Origin: Streptomyces niger
GTDB taxonomy: Bacteria; Actinomycetota; Actinomycetes; Streptomycetales; Streptomycetaceae
Assembly: GCF_000718305.1 (NCBI RefSeq)
Contig: NZ_JOFQ01000002.1
Coordinates: 434,001 to 498,000 of the forward strand
Direction: 5' to 3'
DNA length: 64,000 bases
The position numbers were made by a program, and so were the translations under genes. A model generated the notes under the pieces. The model saw only the letters and a list, made by a program, of their open reading frames with translations. It was not told the origin of the DNA and ran no database searches. This document shows positions 52,006 through 60,044 of the stretch, piece after piece (position 1 is the first letter of the stretch; every line of letters starts with the position of its first letter).

Positions 52006-53508
52006 ATGTTCCTCGCCGCGGCCCCACCCCTCCCCCAAGCTCTTAAAGAGCAGGGGGGACCCCCATCACCACCGCACACCGGCGGCCTGCTCGCCCTCAT
52101 ACCGGGCACGCCCGGACTGCTCACCGTCGCCGCGCTCGGCATCGTCCTGCTGCTCTTCCTGATCATCAAGGTCAGACTCCAGCCCTTCGTCGCGCTGCTG
52201 TCCGTCTCCATCGCGGTCGGCCTGGCCGCCGGCCTCTCCGTCACCGAACTCTTCGGCACCGTCCAGAAGTCCGACGTCGTCTCGATGATCGAGAGCGGCA
52301 TGGGCGGCATCCTCGGACACGTCGCGATCATCATCGGCCTGGGCACGATGCTCGGCGCGATCCTCGAAGTCTCCGGCGGCGCCGAGGTGCTGAGCGCCCG
52401 GCTGCTGCGCCTCTTCGGTGAGCAGCGCGCCCCGCTCGCGATGGGCCTGACCGGTCTGATCTTCGGTATCCCGGTCTTCTTCGACGTCGGCATCTTCGTG
52501 CTCGCGCCGATCGTCTACGCCGCCGCCAAACGGTCCGGCAAGTCGATCCTCCTCTACTGCATGCCGCTGCTGGCCGGCCTGTCCATGACGCACGCCTTCC
52601 TGCCGCCGCACCCGGGCCCGGTCGCCGCCGCCGGACTGTTCGAGGTCGACCTCGGGTGGATCATCCTGATGGGCCTGATCTGCGGCATCCCCGCAGTGCT
52701 GGCCGCCTGGGCGTACGCCGCGTGGATCGGCAAGCGGATCTTCGTGCCCGTGCCGCAGGACATGGTCGAGGCCGCCGAGGAGGCCAAGGCCGCGGTCGCC
52801 GCGGAGAAGGCGGCGGCCGGCGTCGGCGCCGACGAGAAGCCCGTGCCGCTGGGCACCGTCCTCGCCATCATCGGCACCCCGCTGATCCTCATCCTCCTCG
52901 CGACGTTCTCCTCCATCGCGCTGCAGCCGTCCTCCGGCCGCTCGGTCATCGAGTTCTTCGGTCACCCCTTCACGGCGCTGACCATCGCGCTGGTCCTGGC
53001 GTACTACCTGCTCGGCATCCGCCGCGGCTGGTCGCGCAAGTCCCTGGAGACGGTCTCCACCGCGTCCCTGAAGCCGGTCGGCAACATCCTGCTGGTCGTC
53101 GGCGCCGGTGGGATCTTCGGCGCGGTCCTCAAGGGCAGCGGCGTCGCGGACGCGCTCTCCGACACCTTCCACGACGTGGGCCTGCCGGTCATCGTGCTGG
53201 CCTGGCTGCTCTCCGTCGTGCTCCGCGTCGCCCAGGGCTCCGCCACGGTCGCCATCGTCACCACCGCGGGCATCGTCCTGCCGCTGGTCGAGTCCCAGCA
53301 CCTCTCCCAGCCGCACCTGGCCCTGGTCATCATGGCCATCTCGGCGGGCTCGATCTTCGCCTCGCACGTGAACGACGGCGGCTTCTGGATGGTGTCGAAG
53401 TACTTCGGGATCTCCGAGCGGGACACCCTGAAGTCCTGGACGGTGCTGGAGTCGGTCCTCTCCGTCGCGGGCTTCGTCGTCGCGGCACTGGTCAGTCTGG
53501 TCGTCTGA
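52006..53508 (+). CDS. GntP-family permease
   Basis: The 500-residue membrane protein has about twelve helices and the GntP pattern: IIIGLGTMLGAILEVSGGAE, FGIPVFFDVGIFVLAPIVY, LLAGLSMTHAFLPPHPGPVA, and SAGSIFASHVNDGGFWMVS. The family carries gluconate, but E. coli DsdX of the same family carries D-serine, which fits the D-amino-acid genes upstream. The ATG has GGAG eight bases upstream. Residues about 8 to 22 are encoded by an inserted palindromic repeat and are unlike the family. A charged, Ala/Glu-rich cytoplasmic loop lies near the middle. Confidence 0.92.
   Translation: MFLAAAPPLPQALKEQGGPPSPPHTGGLLALIPGTPGLLTVAALGIVLLLFLIIKVRLQPFVALLSVSIAVGLAAGLSVTELFGTVQKSDVVSMIESGMGGILGHVAIIIGLGTMLGAILEVSGGAEVLSARLLRLFGEQRAPLAMGLTGLIFGIPVFFDVGIFVLAPIVYAAAKRSGKSILLYCMPLLAGLSMTHAFLPPHPGPVAAAGLFEVDLGWIILMGLICGIPAVLAAWAYAAWIGKRIFVPVPQDMVEAAEEAKAAVAAEKAAAGVGADEKPVPLGTVLAIIGTPLILILLATFSSIALQPSSGRSVIEFFGHPFTALTIALVLAYYLLGIRRGWSRKSLETVSTASLKPVGNILLVVGAGGIFGAVLKGSGVADALSDTFHDVGLPVIVLAWLLSVVLRVAQGSATVAIVTTAGIVLPLVESQHLSQPHLALVIMAISAGSIFASHVNDGGFWMVSKYFGISERDTLKSWTVLESVLSVAGFVVAALVSLVV
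52032..52058. repeat. palindromic repeat element inside the gntP coding region
   Basis: The hairpin CCCCC-aa-GCTCTT-a-AAGAGC-a-GGGGGG spans 52032-52058, 26 to 52 bases into the permease gene. Similar C-run, AGCTC, GAGC, G-run palindromes are, from memory, dispersed through Streptomyces genomes. It keeps the frame and adds a Pro/Gly-rich stretch to the N-terminus. Confidence 0.6.
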
Positions 53509-53601
53509 CGCACCATTGCCTTACCGCCCCGGCGCCCGGAGTATGTGCATGACAAGACCGGGGGGCGAAACCTCCGGTTCGCATATCGGAGAGGACCCCA
53601 C

Positions 53602-54486
53602 ATGCACAGACCTCTCAGCAGCGCTCTCGCCGGCGCCGTACTGGGTGCGGCCGCCCTCGTCGGCGCCGGGGCCGGGCCCGCCGTGGCCGATGCTCATCTG
53701 CCCGCTCAGCCGCTGCAGGCTCAGCACCACAAGGCGAAGCCCCTGGCCGTCGACTTCGCCGGCACCGTGGCACTCAGCAACTGTTCCGGTTCGGTGGTGC
53801 GGCTGCCGAACTCGCAGGACACCGACAAGGCGCTGGTCCTCTCCAATGGCCACTGCCTGGAGTCGGGCATGCCGGGGGCCGGCGAGGTCGTCGTCGACAA
53901 GCCGTCCACCCGCAGTTTCACCCTCCTCAGCTCGACCGGCTCCAACAAGGGCACGGTGCGGGCGAGCAAGATCGCGTACGCGACGATGACGGACACCGAC
54001 GTCTCGCTGTACGAACTCACCTCGACGTACGCGGACATCCAGAAGAAGTACGGCATCAAGGCGCTGCAACTGGCCACCGAGCACCCGACCCAGGGCGCCT
54101 CGATCAAGGTCGTCTCCGGTTACTGGAAGAAGATCTACTCCTGCAACGTCGACGGCTTCGCGCCGACCCTGAAGGAGGGCGAGTGGACCTGGAAGGACTC
54201 GGTCCGCTACACCTCCGGCTGCGACATCATCGGCGGCACCTCCGGCTCGCCGGTGATCGACACCGCCACCGGCAAGGTCGCGGCCGTCAACAACACCCTC
54301 AACGAGGACGGGGGGCGCTGCACGCTGAACAACCCCTGTGAGGTGGCCGCCGACGGCACGGTGACCGTCCATCAGGGCATCGGCTACGCCCAGGAGACCT
54401 ACGGCATACCGAAGTGCTTCGGTACGGGCAACAAGCTCGACCTGGGTCGGGAAGGGTGCACGCTGCCCAAGCCGGCCGGGGAGTGA
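53602..54486 (+). CDS. secreted trypsin-like serine protease
   Basis: The 294-residue protein has a Sec signal peptide (LAGAVLGAAALVGAGAGP, cleavage near Ala-Asp-Ala at about 30). The chymotrypsin-fold triad is His84 in LSNGHCLES, Asp133 in TDTDVSLYEL and Ser214 in IIGGTSGSPVID. Cysteines are arranged for three or four disulfides (CSGS, GHC, SCN, GCD, RCTLNNPC, KCF). It should act outside the cell on proteins. No clear pro-region is present. GAGGA lies about eight bases before the ATG at 53602; an upstream in-frame ATG at 53545 is in the promoter area. A long hairpin follows. Confidence 0.92.
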   Translation: MHRPLSSALAGAVLGAAALVGAGAGPAVADAHLPAQPLQAQHHKAKPLAVDFAGTVALSNCSGSVVRLPNSQDTDKALVLSNGHCLESGMPGAGEVVVDKPSTRSFTLLSSTGSNKGTVRASKIAYATMTDTDVSLYELTSTYADIQKKYGIKALQLATEHPTQGASIKVVSGYWKKIYSCNVDGFAPTLKEGEWTWKDSVRYTSGCDIIGGTSGSPVIDTATGKVAAVNNTLNEDGGRCTLNNPCEVAADGTVTVHQGIGYAQETYGIPKCFGTGNKLDLGREGCTLPKPAGE

Positions 54487-54509
54487 CGCCTCCGCCGTGA
54501 CGTGCAAGA

Positions 54510-54543
54510 GGGCCCGCCGCCGGGGAGAGCCGGCGGCGGGCCC
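54510..54543. terminator. bidirectional hairpin after the protease gene
   Basis: A perfect 14-bp stem (54510-54523 with 54530-54543, arm GGGCCCGCCGCCGG) and loop GGAGAG lies 24 bases after the protease stop and 58 bases beyond the stop of the convergent chitinase gene. Confidence 0.8.
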
Positions 54544-54600
54544 GTCCGCGGGCGGTGGGGAGACCCGCGATGTGGGGGGTGGTCCCGGGGAGGCGTGGCG

Positions 54601-55602
54601 TCAGAGGCCGTGCACGTGCCCGCCCACCTCGTTCGCGAAGGCGTTGCCGTTCGCCGCGTCCCAGTTGGTCGACCAGGTCATGGCGCCGCGCAGCTCGGGG
54701 TAGGTCTTCGAGGGCTTGAACGCGCCGCAGCCGGTGCCCTTGGTGAGACAGTCCAGCGCCGCGTTGACCACGGACGGCTGGACGTATCCGCTGCCGGCCG
54801 CTTTCGAGGACGCCGGAACGCCGATGCCGACCTGCGACGGGTCCAGGCCGTTCTCCAGTTGGATACAGGCCAGCGAGGTGAGGAAGTCCACCGAACCCTG
54901 GCTGTAGACCTTGCCGTCGCAGCCGTTCATCGAGCCGCTGTTGTAGTACTGCATGTTGACGGCCGTGAGGAAGTCCTTGATGGCCAGGGCTGTCTTGAAG
55001 TATTCGCTCTGCGGCGACTGCATGTCGACGGTCTGCGGTGCCATGGTGACCACCAGGTCGCCGTGCGCGGCGTGCAGCGACTTCAGCGCCTTGGTCATGT
55101 AGGTCGCATTGAGGCCGTTCTCCAGGTCGATGTCGACGCCGTCGAAGCCGTATTCCGTCATCAGCTTCCCGACGGAATCTGCAAATTTCTGCGCGGAGGC
55201 GTCGTCCGCGACCGAGACCGCACCCTTCTCACCGCCGACCGAGACGATGACGGACTTGCCGGCCGCCTGCTTGGCCTTGATGTCCGCCTTGAAGTCGTCC
55301 ACCGAGCCGTAACCGAGCGCCGGGTCCAGGGTGAAGCCGACCTCGCCCGGTGTGCCGGTGGCGTCCGCGAAGGCGACGGCGATGATGTCGTACGCGTCGG
55401 GGACGTCCCCGAGCTTCTGGACGGTGGCGCCGTTGTCGAAGTTCTGCCAGTAGCCGGTGAGCGCGTGCGCAGGTGGGGCGGCGGCTTCGGCGTGCCCGGC
55501 GGCGCCGGTCGCGGTCAGCCCCGCGGCCGCCAGCGCGGCGCCGGCAAGACAGCCGAGCAGTCTCTTCGTGAACGTGAACATTCTTGGTCGTGCGCGAACC
55601 AC
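54601..55602 (-). CDS. secreted GH18 chitinase
   Basis: The 333-residue protein has a signal peptide (RARPRMFTFTKRLLGCLAGA then Ala-rich, cleavage near AEAAAP) and one GH18 catalytic domain. The hallmark DGVDIDLE has the proton-donating Glu, and the Tyr region NMQYYNSG and the closing MTWSTNWD are standard. No chitin-binding module is attached. The GTG at 55602 has GGAGG six bases upstream and gives a basic n-region; the ATG at 55581 is the alternative. A DasR-type operator lies in its promoter, so it should be induced when aminosugars such as glucosamine 6-phosphate are present. Confidence 0.92.
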   Translation of the reverse strand: MVRARPRMFTFTKRLLGCLAGAALAAAGLTATGAAGHAEAAAPPAHALTGYWQNFDNGATVQKLGDVPDAYDIIAVAFADATGTPGEVGFTLDPALGYGSVDDFKADIKAKQAAGKSVIVSVGGEKGAVSVADDASAQKFADSVGKLMTEYGFDGVDIDLENGLNATYMTKALKSLHAAHGDLVVTMAPQTVDMQSPQSEYFKTALAIKDFLTAVNMQYYNSGSMNGCDGKVYSQGSVDFLTSLACIQLENGLDPSQVGIGVPASSKAAGSGYVQPSVVNAALDCLTKGTGCGAFKPSKTYPELRGAMTWSTNWDAANGNAFANEVGGHVHGL

Positions 55603-55673
55603 AACAGCCTCCGTGGGGGGAAGTCGGATGTTACGGAGTGCGCGCTCAGGGGCCCCTGTGTGCTGCCGTACAA

Positions 55674-55700
55674 CGTGGTCCAGACCAATGGTTCTGTCAA
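55674..55700 (-). promoter_or_regulatory. DasR-responsive element and -35 of the chitinase promoter
   Basis: TGGTCCAGACCA at 55676-55687 differs by one base from the DasR core TGGTCTAGACCA, and the flanks (GTGG, CAATG) extend the palindrome partly. On the minus strand TTGACA (55700 to 55695) is a perfect -35 element directly upstream, so the operator sits in the promoter spacer. DasR is the global GlcNAc regulator of streptomycetes and controls chi genes. Confidence 0.75.
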
Positions 55701-56200
55701 GTGCTCGGTTCGAATGGGAAATTGATCGAGACCACTTCCGGCGGAGGTTTTCGGTAACCGTCCGAAGAATTCCGGGCGGTCCCTGCGGGGTACGGTCCAT
55801 TCCGGTGAGAAGGGGGAATTTCCGGCGGTGTCGCGCGGGCGCGTATGGGGCGCAAAGGTGGTGAACGGGGCGGAACGGTTGCCCGCCGGTGGGGTGTTGT
55901 AGTGCCTTACTGCGCGACTGAGCGCCCGATAGCGCCGGTTGTCGGCGATGTCGCGAAATAGTCGGTGCGCACCTGCGGATGCACGTGCATTTGCGCGTTC
56001 TTCTTGAACGGCCATGAATAGAACGAGGTTGATCGGTAAATGATCTCCTGAATGGCTACCGTGAGAACGCCGCTGCGACGGCCTCCGGAGCCGGCTAAGT
56101 GTTTTCTGGCGCCCGGTACGCGGCTAAAGTCTGCGGAAGACAGGACACCGCAGCGAGGGAAGTTGTGGAGCGAGTGACGTGGTGAAACGGGGACACACAC
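55701..56200. other. 500-bp gap before the Tad operon
   Basis: No convincing gene is present. TAAAGT at 56125-56130 is a possible -10 for the Tad operon, 70 bases before its first gene, without a clear -35. The composition between 55900 and 56060 is markedly lower in GC than the surroundings. Confidence 0.5.
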
Positions 56201-57085
56201 ATGCCGACCGCGATAGCAGTCACCAGCCCTGATCTGGTGCTCGCGCCCCCGGACCGGATCACGCCTCCGGCCCATGTGCTCGGCCCCCCGGAACGCCAGT
56301 CGCTGGACGACGCCCTGTCCCAGATGCACTTCCTCCTGGAGCAGCACGGCCACGTCCTCGTGGTCCACTCCCGCGCCGTGTCGCAGGAGCACGTCCGCCG
56401 GTTGCACACCGTCCGCGCGGTTCTGGAGAGCGACCGGATCGCCCTCATCGGCAGCGACCTGCCGCCACTCGGCGTCGGCCTGCTGGCCCGTCAGTTACGC
56501 CAGCTGTCCGTCTGCGACGTCAGCCCCGGCGTCCTGGGCGCCGCCGCCCGGCTGTTCACGTACTACATCCACGCGGGCGCGCTGCTGAACAGCGTGACCC
56601 GGCTCGACGCCGTGCCCGTCAGCCTCAAGGCGCACGCCCGGTCCTGGGTGCCCGGCTCGCAGTTCGCCGTGCTCGCCCACCCCACCCCGCAGCTGGTCAT
56701 GCCCGGCGACGCGGACGCCCGGCTTTCGGGCCCCGAGTTCGCCACCCACATGACGGTGGCACAGGGCCAGCTCGCCGCGGACTGGCTGCACACCCTGGCG
56801 GGGCAGTGGGCGGTCCAGGCCGTGCACCAGGCCGAACTGCCCGCGGAGTCCGCACGCTGGTGGGGTACCGGACGGCTGACCGAGTTCGCGGCCGGCATCG
56901 CGGACACCGCCGTACTCGCTCAACTGGTCGCCTCCGTACAGCGCTTCCCCTGCCCGTGGTGCGGCCTGGAACTCATCGGCGACCGCTGCGCTTTCTGCGC
57001 CGCTCCCGTGCTCCCCGCCGAACACCGCAGCCCCTCCGGCACCGCCGCAGCGCGCGGAGCCGGACCGTCCGGCCGGTCGCGGTAG
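56201..57085 (+). CDS. hypothetical protein with C-terminal zinc ribbon, first gene of the Tad locus
   Basis: The 294-residue cytoplasmic protein has no signal peptide. The N-terminal and central parts are helical (LDDALSQMHFLLEQHGHVLV) and without a domain I recognise. The C-terminus holds CPWCGLELIGDRCAFC, a four-Cys zinc ribbon. It lies 158 bp before the CpaB gene and points the same way, so it may share its promoter. A role in assembling or regulating the pilus machine is suggested only by position. The ATG at 56201 follows ACGGGGACAC, a weak ribosome site. Confidence 0.75.
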   Translation: MPTAIAVTSPDLVLAPPDRITPPAHVLGPPERQSLDDALSQMHFLLEQHGHVLVVHSRAVSQEHVRRLHTVRAVLESDRIALIGSDLPPLGVGLLARQLRQLSVCDVSPGVLGAAARLFTYYIHAGALLNSVTRLDAVPVSLKAHARSWVPGSQFAVLAHPTPQLVMPGDADARLSGPEFATHMTVAQGQLAADWLHTLAGQWAVQAVHQAELPAESARWWGTGRLTEFAAGIADTAVLAQLVASVQRFPCPWCGLELIGDRCAFCAAPVLPAEHRSPSGTAAARGAGPSGRSR

Positions 57086-57243
57086 CGGCCATCCGGTGCG
57101 GCGGCCACAGTGGGCACATGGACGGATTACTCGGCGACGGCTCCACTCCGCCGCCCGGTCACGGACCCACCGCTCCCGCGCCTCCCCTGCGTCATGCCCC
57201 GCCCCGCTCACCGTAACCGCCCTGAACGAGGTAGTCCGCAACC

Positions 57244-57948
57244 ATGAACTCACGCCAGCGCCGCGGCATCGTCCTGCTGCTCCTGTCGGTCCTGTGCGCA
57301 TTCGGCGCCTTCGCCGGCGTCCTGTCGGTGATCAGTGACGTGGAGTCCAAGGTGGGTCCCGAGGTCACCGCTTACGAGCTCAAGGCCGACGTCGGTGCGT
57401 ACAAGACCCTGGAGGCGGGGCAGTTCCGGAAGGTCCGGATGCCCGAGCGCTGGCTGCCCAGAACCGCGGTACGGGACCTGGACGAGGTGGTGGGCAGGAT
57501 CGCGGTGAACCCGCTGCGCAAGGGCTCGCTGCTGCAGAGCGACATGGTGGCGGACCGGCCGGCGCTCCAGCCGGGCCAGCAGGAGATCGCCATCATGATC
57601 GACGCCGCGACCGGCGTGGCCGGCAAGATCACGCCCGGCGCGTCGGTCAACATCTACGCCACCTTCGCGGGCAAGGACGACGGTGCCGACAGCTCCAAGG
57701 TCATCGTCAGCAACGCCAAGGTCATCGACGTCGGCCGGCTCACCGCGCTCAAGCCGCGGCCCGGTGAGGCGGCGAACGGGGGCGGCGAGGCGGTGCCGAT
57801 CACCTTCGCGCTCAAGACCCTCGATGCGCAGCGCGTGGCGTACGCGGAGTCCTTCGCCACCCACGTACGCCTGGCGCTGGTCGCGCCGGGCAGCGACGCC
57901 ACCATCCCGGACGATCAGCGGGACTACACCCTGGCCGGGGACAAGTGA
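57244..57948 (+). CDS. cpaB: Tad pilus assembly protein CpaB/RcpC (SAF domain)
   Basis: The 234-residue protein has an N-terminal membrane helix (RGIVLLLLSVLCAFGAFAGVL) and an outer part with a SAF domain (LEAGQFRKVRMPERWLP, then RIAVNPLRKGSLLQSDMVA) followed by the RcpC-type beta domain (EIAIMIDAATGVAGKITPGA). In Gram-negative Tad systems CpaB works with the outer-membrane secretin; in this monoderm it must have another role, perhaps in the cell wall. The next gene begins eight bases later. The C-terminal stretch is ordinary. Confidence 0.85.
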   Translation: MNSRQRRGIVLLLLSVLCAFGAFAGVLSVISDVESKVGPEVTAYELKADVGAYKTLEAGQFRKVRMPERWLPRTAVRDLDEVVGRIAVNPLRKGSLLQSDMVADRPALQPGQQEIAIMIDAATGVAGKITPGASVNIYATFAGKDDGADSSKVIVSNAKVIDVGRLTALKPRPGEAANGGGEAVPITFALKTLDAQRVAYAESFATHVRLALVAPGSDATIPDDQRDYTLAGDK

Positions 57949-57956
57949 GGTAACGG

Positions 57957-59255
57957 ATGGTCACACGAATCCTTCCGGCCGTCGGGGACGCCGACGCGGC
58001 CCGCTCGGTGACGACGCTGCTGAGCCAGCTGCCGGACGCCGACCCGGCCCGGCCCGTCGCCGACTCGACGCTGCTGCTCGACACCCTTGCGCAGCTCGCC
58101 GACGAGTCGGTCGCCGACCTGCCGGAGGTCGTCCTCGTGCACGAGCGCGTCGGCCCGCTGCCGGCGCTGGAGCTGGTGCGCGAGGTGGCCCTGCGCTTCC
58201 CCGCGGTCGGCGTGGTCCTGATGACCGCCGACGCCGGCCCCGGGGTGTACTCCGCCGCCATGGACGCCGGGGCGCGCGGCGTCGTCGGGCTGCCGCTCTC
58301 CTACGACGAGCTGTCGGCGCGGCTCCAGGCCGCCGCGAACTGGGCCACCGGCGTACGCCGCCACCTCACCGCCGACCCCACGCTGCCGGCCGGGGCCGGC
58401 GGCACCGTCATCACGGTCAGCGGCGCCAAGGGCGGCGTCGGGACCACCACGCTCGCCGTGCAGCTCGCGCTGGCCGCCCGGTCGGTGGGCACGCACGTGG
58501 CGCTGGTCGACATGGACCTGCAGAGCGGTGACGTCGCGTCCTACCTGGACGTGCAGTTCCGCCGGTCGATAGCCGACCTGGCCGGTATCAAGGACATCTC
58601 GCCGCGGGTCCTGCAGGACGTGGTCATGCACCACGAGACGGGTGTCGGGCTGCTGCTCGCGCCGGCCGAGGGCGAGCGCGGCGAGGAGCTGGACGAGCGG
58701 ACCACCCGGCAGATCATCGGTGCGCTGCGCACCCGGTACCACGTGGTGATCGTCGACTGCGGGTCCCAGCTGACCGGCGCGAACGCCGCCGCCATCGAAA
58801 TGGCCGACGCCGCCCTGCTGGTCGTCACCCCGGACGTGGTCACCGTACGGGCCGCCAAGCGCACCGTACGGATGTGGGACCGGCTCCAGGTCCGCAAGGC
58901 CGAGGAGACCCTCGCGGTGGTCAACCGGCACACCCGCGGCACGGAGATCCAGCCGCCGCTGGTCCAGCGGATCGTCGGTACCCCGGTGGCCCGTACGGCC
59001 GTGCCCGCGGGCTTCAAGGAGCTCCAGCCCGCCGTCGACTCGGGGCGGATGCAGGACCTGGACGACCGTTCCACGGTCAAGCAGGCGATGTGGGCGCTGG
59101 CCGGTGAACTGGGGCTGGGCCGGCACCCGGACGACGGGCCGCCGGGCCACGGCCGGAGCAAGCGGAGCCGGTACCGCAACGACCGCGGCTCCATCGGCCT
59201 CCGGCGCCGCCGGGGCGGCGCGCCCGCCGCCGGCAGACCGGCAGGGGAGGGCTGA
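57957..59255 (+). CDS. tadZ: Tad pilus localisation ATPase TadZ/CpaE-like
   Basis: The 432-residue protein has an N-terminal receiver-like domain (about 1 to 125) with PEVVLVHERVGPLPALEL, in which the phosphate-accepting Asp is not conserved. A MinD/ParA-type ATPase follows, with the deviant Walker A SGAKGGVGTTTLAVQLA, Walker A' ALVDMDLQSGDVA and YHVVIVDCGSQL. The tail is basic and disordered (RSKRSRYRNDRG). Such proteins place the pilus machine at a defined cell site. The gene is tightly packed with the following TadE gene (3-bp gap). Confidence 0.88.
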   Translation: MVTRILPAVGDADAARSVTTLLSQLPDADPARPVADSTLLLDTLAQLADESVADLPEVVLVHERVGPLPALELVREVALRFPAVGVVLMTADAGPGVYSAAMDAGARGVVGLPLSYDELSARLQAAANWATGVRRHLTADPTLPAGAGGTVITVSGAKGGVGTTTLAVQLALAARSVGTHVALVDMDLQSGDVASYLDVQFRRSIADLAGIKDISPRVLQDVVMHHETGVGLLLAPAEGERGEELDERTTRQIIGALRTRYHVVIVDCGSQLTGANAAAIEMADAALLVVTPDVVTVRAAKRTVRMWDRLQVRKAEETLAVVNRHTRGTEIQPPLVQRIVGTPVARTAVPAGFKELQPAVDSGRMQDLDDRSTVKQAMWALAGELGLGRHPDDGPPGHGRSKRSRYRNDRGSIGLRRRRGGAPAAGRPAGEG

Positions 59256-59258
59256 CCG

Positions 59259-59657
59259 ATGACGGCCTGGCGGGTACGGGTCGCGCGGCGCGTACGGCGA
59301 GCGCGGGAGGACCGGGGGCAGGTCGCGGTGGAGTTCCTCGGCATGCTGCCGCTCATCGTGATCACCCTGGTGCTGCTGTGGCAGTGCGCGCTGGTCGGCT
59401 TCACGTACACGCTGGCCGGCAACGCCGCCGACGAGGCCGCCCGCGCGGCGGGCTCCGGCGGCCCCGGGGCGTGCGAGCGCGGCGGGACGCAGGACCTGGG
59501 CGCGAGCTGGCGGGCGTCCGCCGCCGTCCGCTGCAGCGACGCGCCCGGCCTGGTCAAGGCCCGGGTCACGCTGCGGGTCCCGGTCCTCTTCCCGGGCTCC
59601 GTCGACTTCCCGTTCGACGTCACCGGCGAGGCCGCCGCCGTACGGGAAGGGGACTGA
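59259..59657 (+). CDS. TadE-like minor pilin, first copy
   Basis: The 132-residue protein has a basic start, then DRGQVAVEFLGMLPLIVITL: a type IV prepilin-like signal with Glu at +5 relative to the likely cut after Gly. One membrane helix is followed by an outer domain with two Cys (ACERGG and VRCSDA), which could form a disulfide. TadE-type pseudopilins join or start the fibre. It is followed by a second copy after a 3-bp gap. Confidence 0.85.
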   Translation: MTAWRVRVARRVRRAREDRGQVAVEFLGMLPLIVITLVLLWQCALVGFTYTLAGNAADEAARAAGSGGPGACERGGTQDLGASWRASAAVRCSDAPGLVKARVTLRVPVLFPGSVDFPFDVTGEAAAVREGD

Positions 59658-59660
59658 GCC

Positions 59661-60044
59661 ATGGCGCTGCGCACGGAGCGGCGGGACGACCGCGGACAGA
59701 CCGTGGTCGAGTTCCTCGGCATGCTGCCGATCCTGATCCTGGTGGGCCTCGCCCTGGTCCAGTTCGGCATCGCCGCGTACGCGATCCAGCAGGCCGGCAC
59801 GGGAGCGCGGGCCGCGGCCCGGACGGCCGGGCTGGACGAGCCGGAGATCGGTTACGCCCAGGCCGGGAAGGCCGCGATGAGCGGCTGGCTCGCCGACCGG
59901 GCCGCCTTCACCCGGCGCCCGGGGCCCGACGAGGTGTCCGTCACCGCCCGGGTGCCGATCCCCTCGGTCATCCCGTTCGTCGACGGCCTCGGCGCCACCC
60001 AGAAGACCGTGACCATGCCGCGTACGAAGGAGTCCGCACCATGA
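59661..60044 (+). CDS. TadE-like minor pilin, second copy
   Basis: The 127-residue protein begins with DRGQTVVEFLGMLPILILVG, nearly the same signal as the previous gene, but its outer domain differs and has no Cys. The conserved GAAARTAGLD-like stretch (TGARAAARTAG) after the helix is usual for TadE. A duplication and divergence is likely. Its stop overlaps the start of the CpaF gene (ATGA). The two proteins may form a hetero-oligomer. Confidence 0.85.
   Translation: MALRTERRDDRGQTVVEFLGMLPILILVGLALVQFGIAAYAIQQAGTGARAAARTAGLDEPEIGYAQAGKAAMSGWLADRAAFTRRPGPDEVSVTARVPIPSVIPFVDGLGATQKTVTMPRTKESAP

Noticed and set aside
57118..57216. 32-codon ORF before cpaB as a possible Flp pilin gene
   Set aside because: The peptide is Pro/Gly-rich and has no hydrophobic segment or prepilin cleavage signal.
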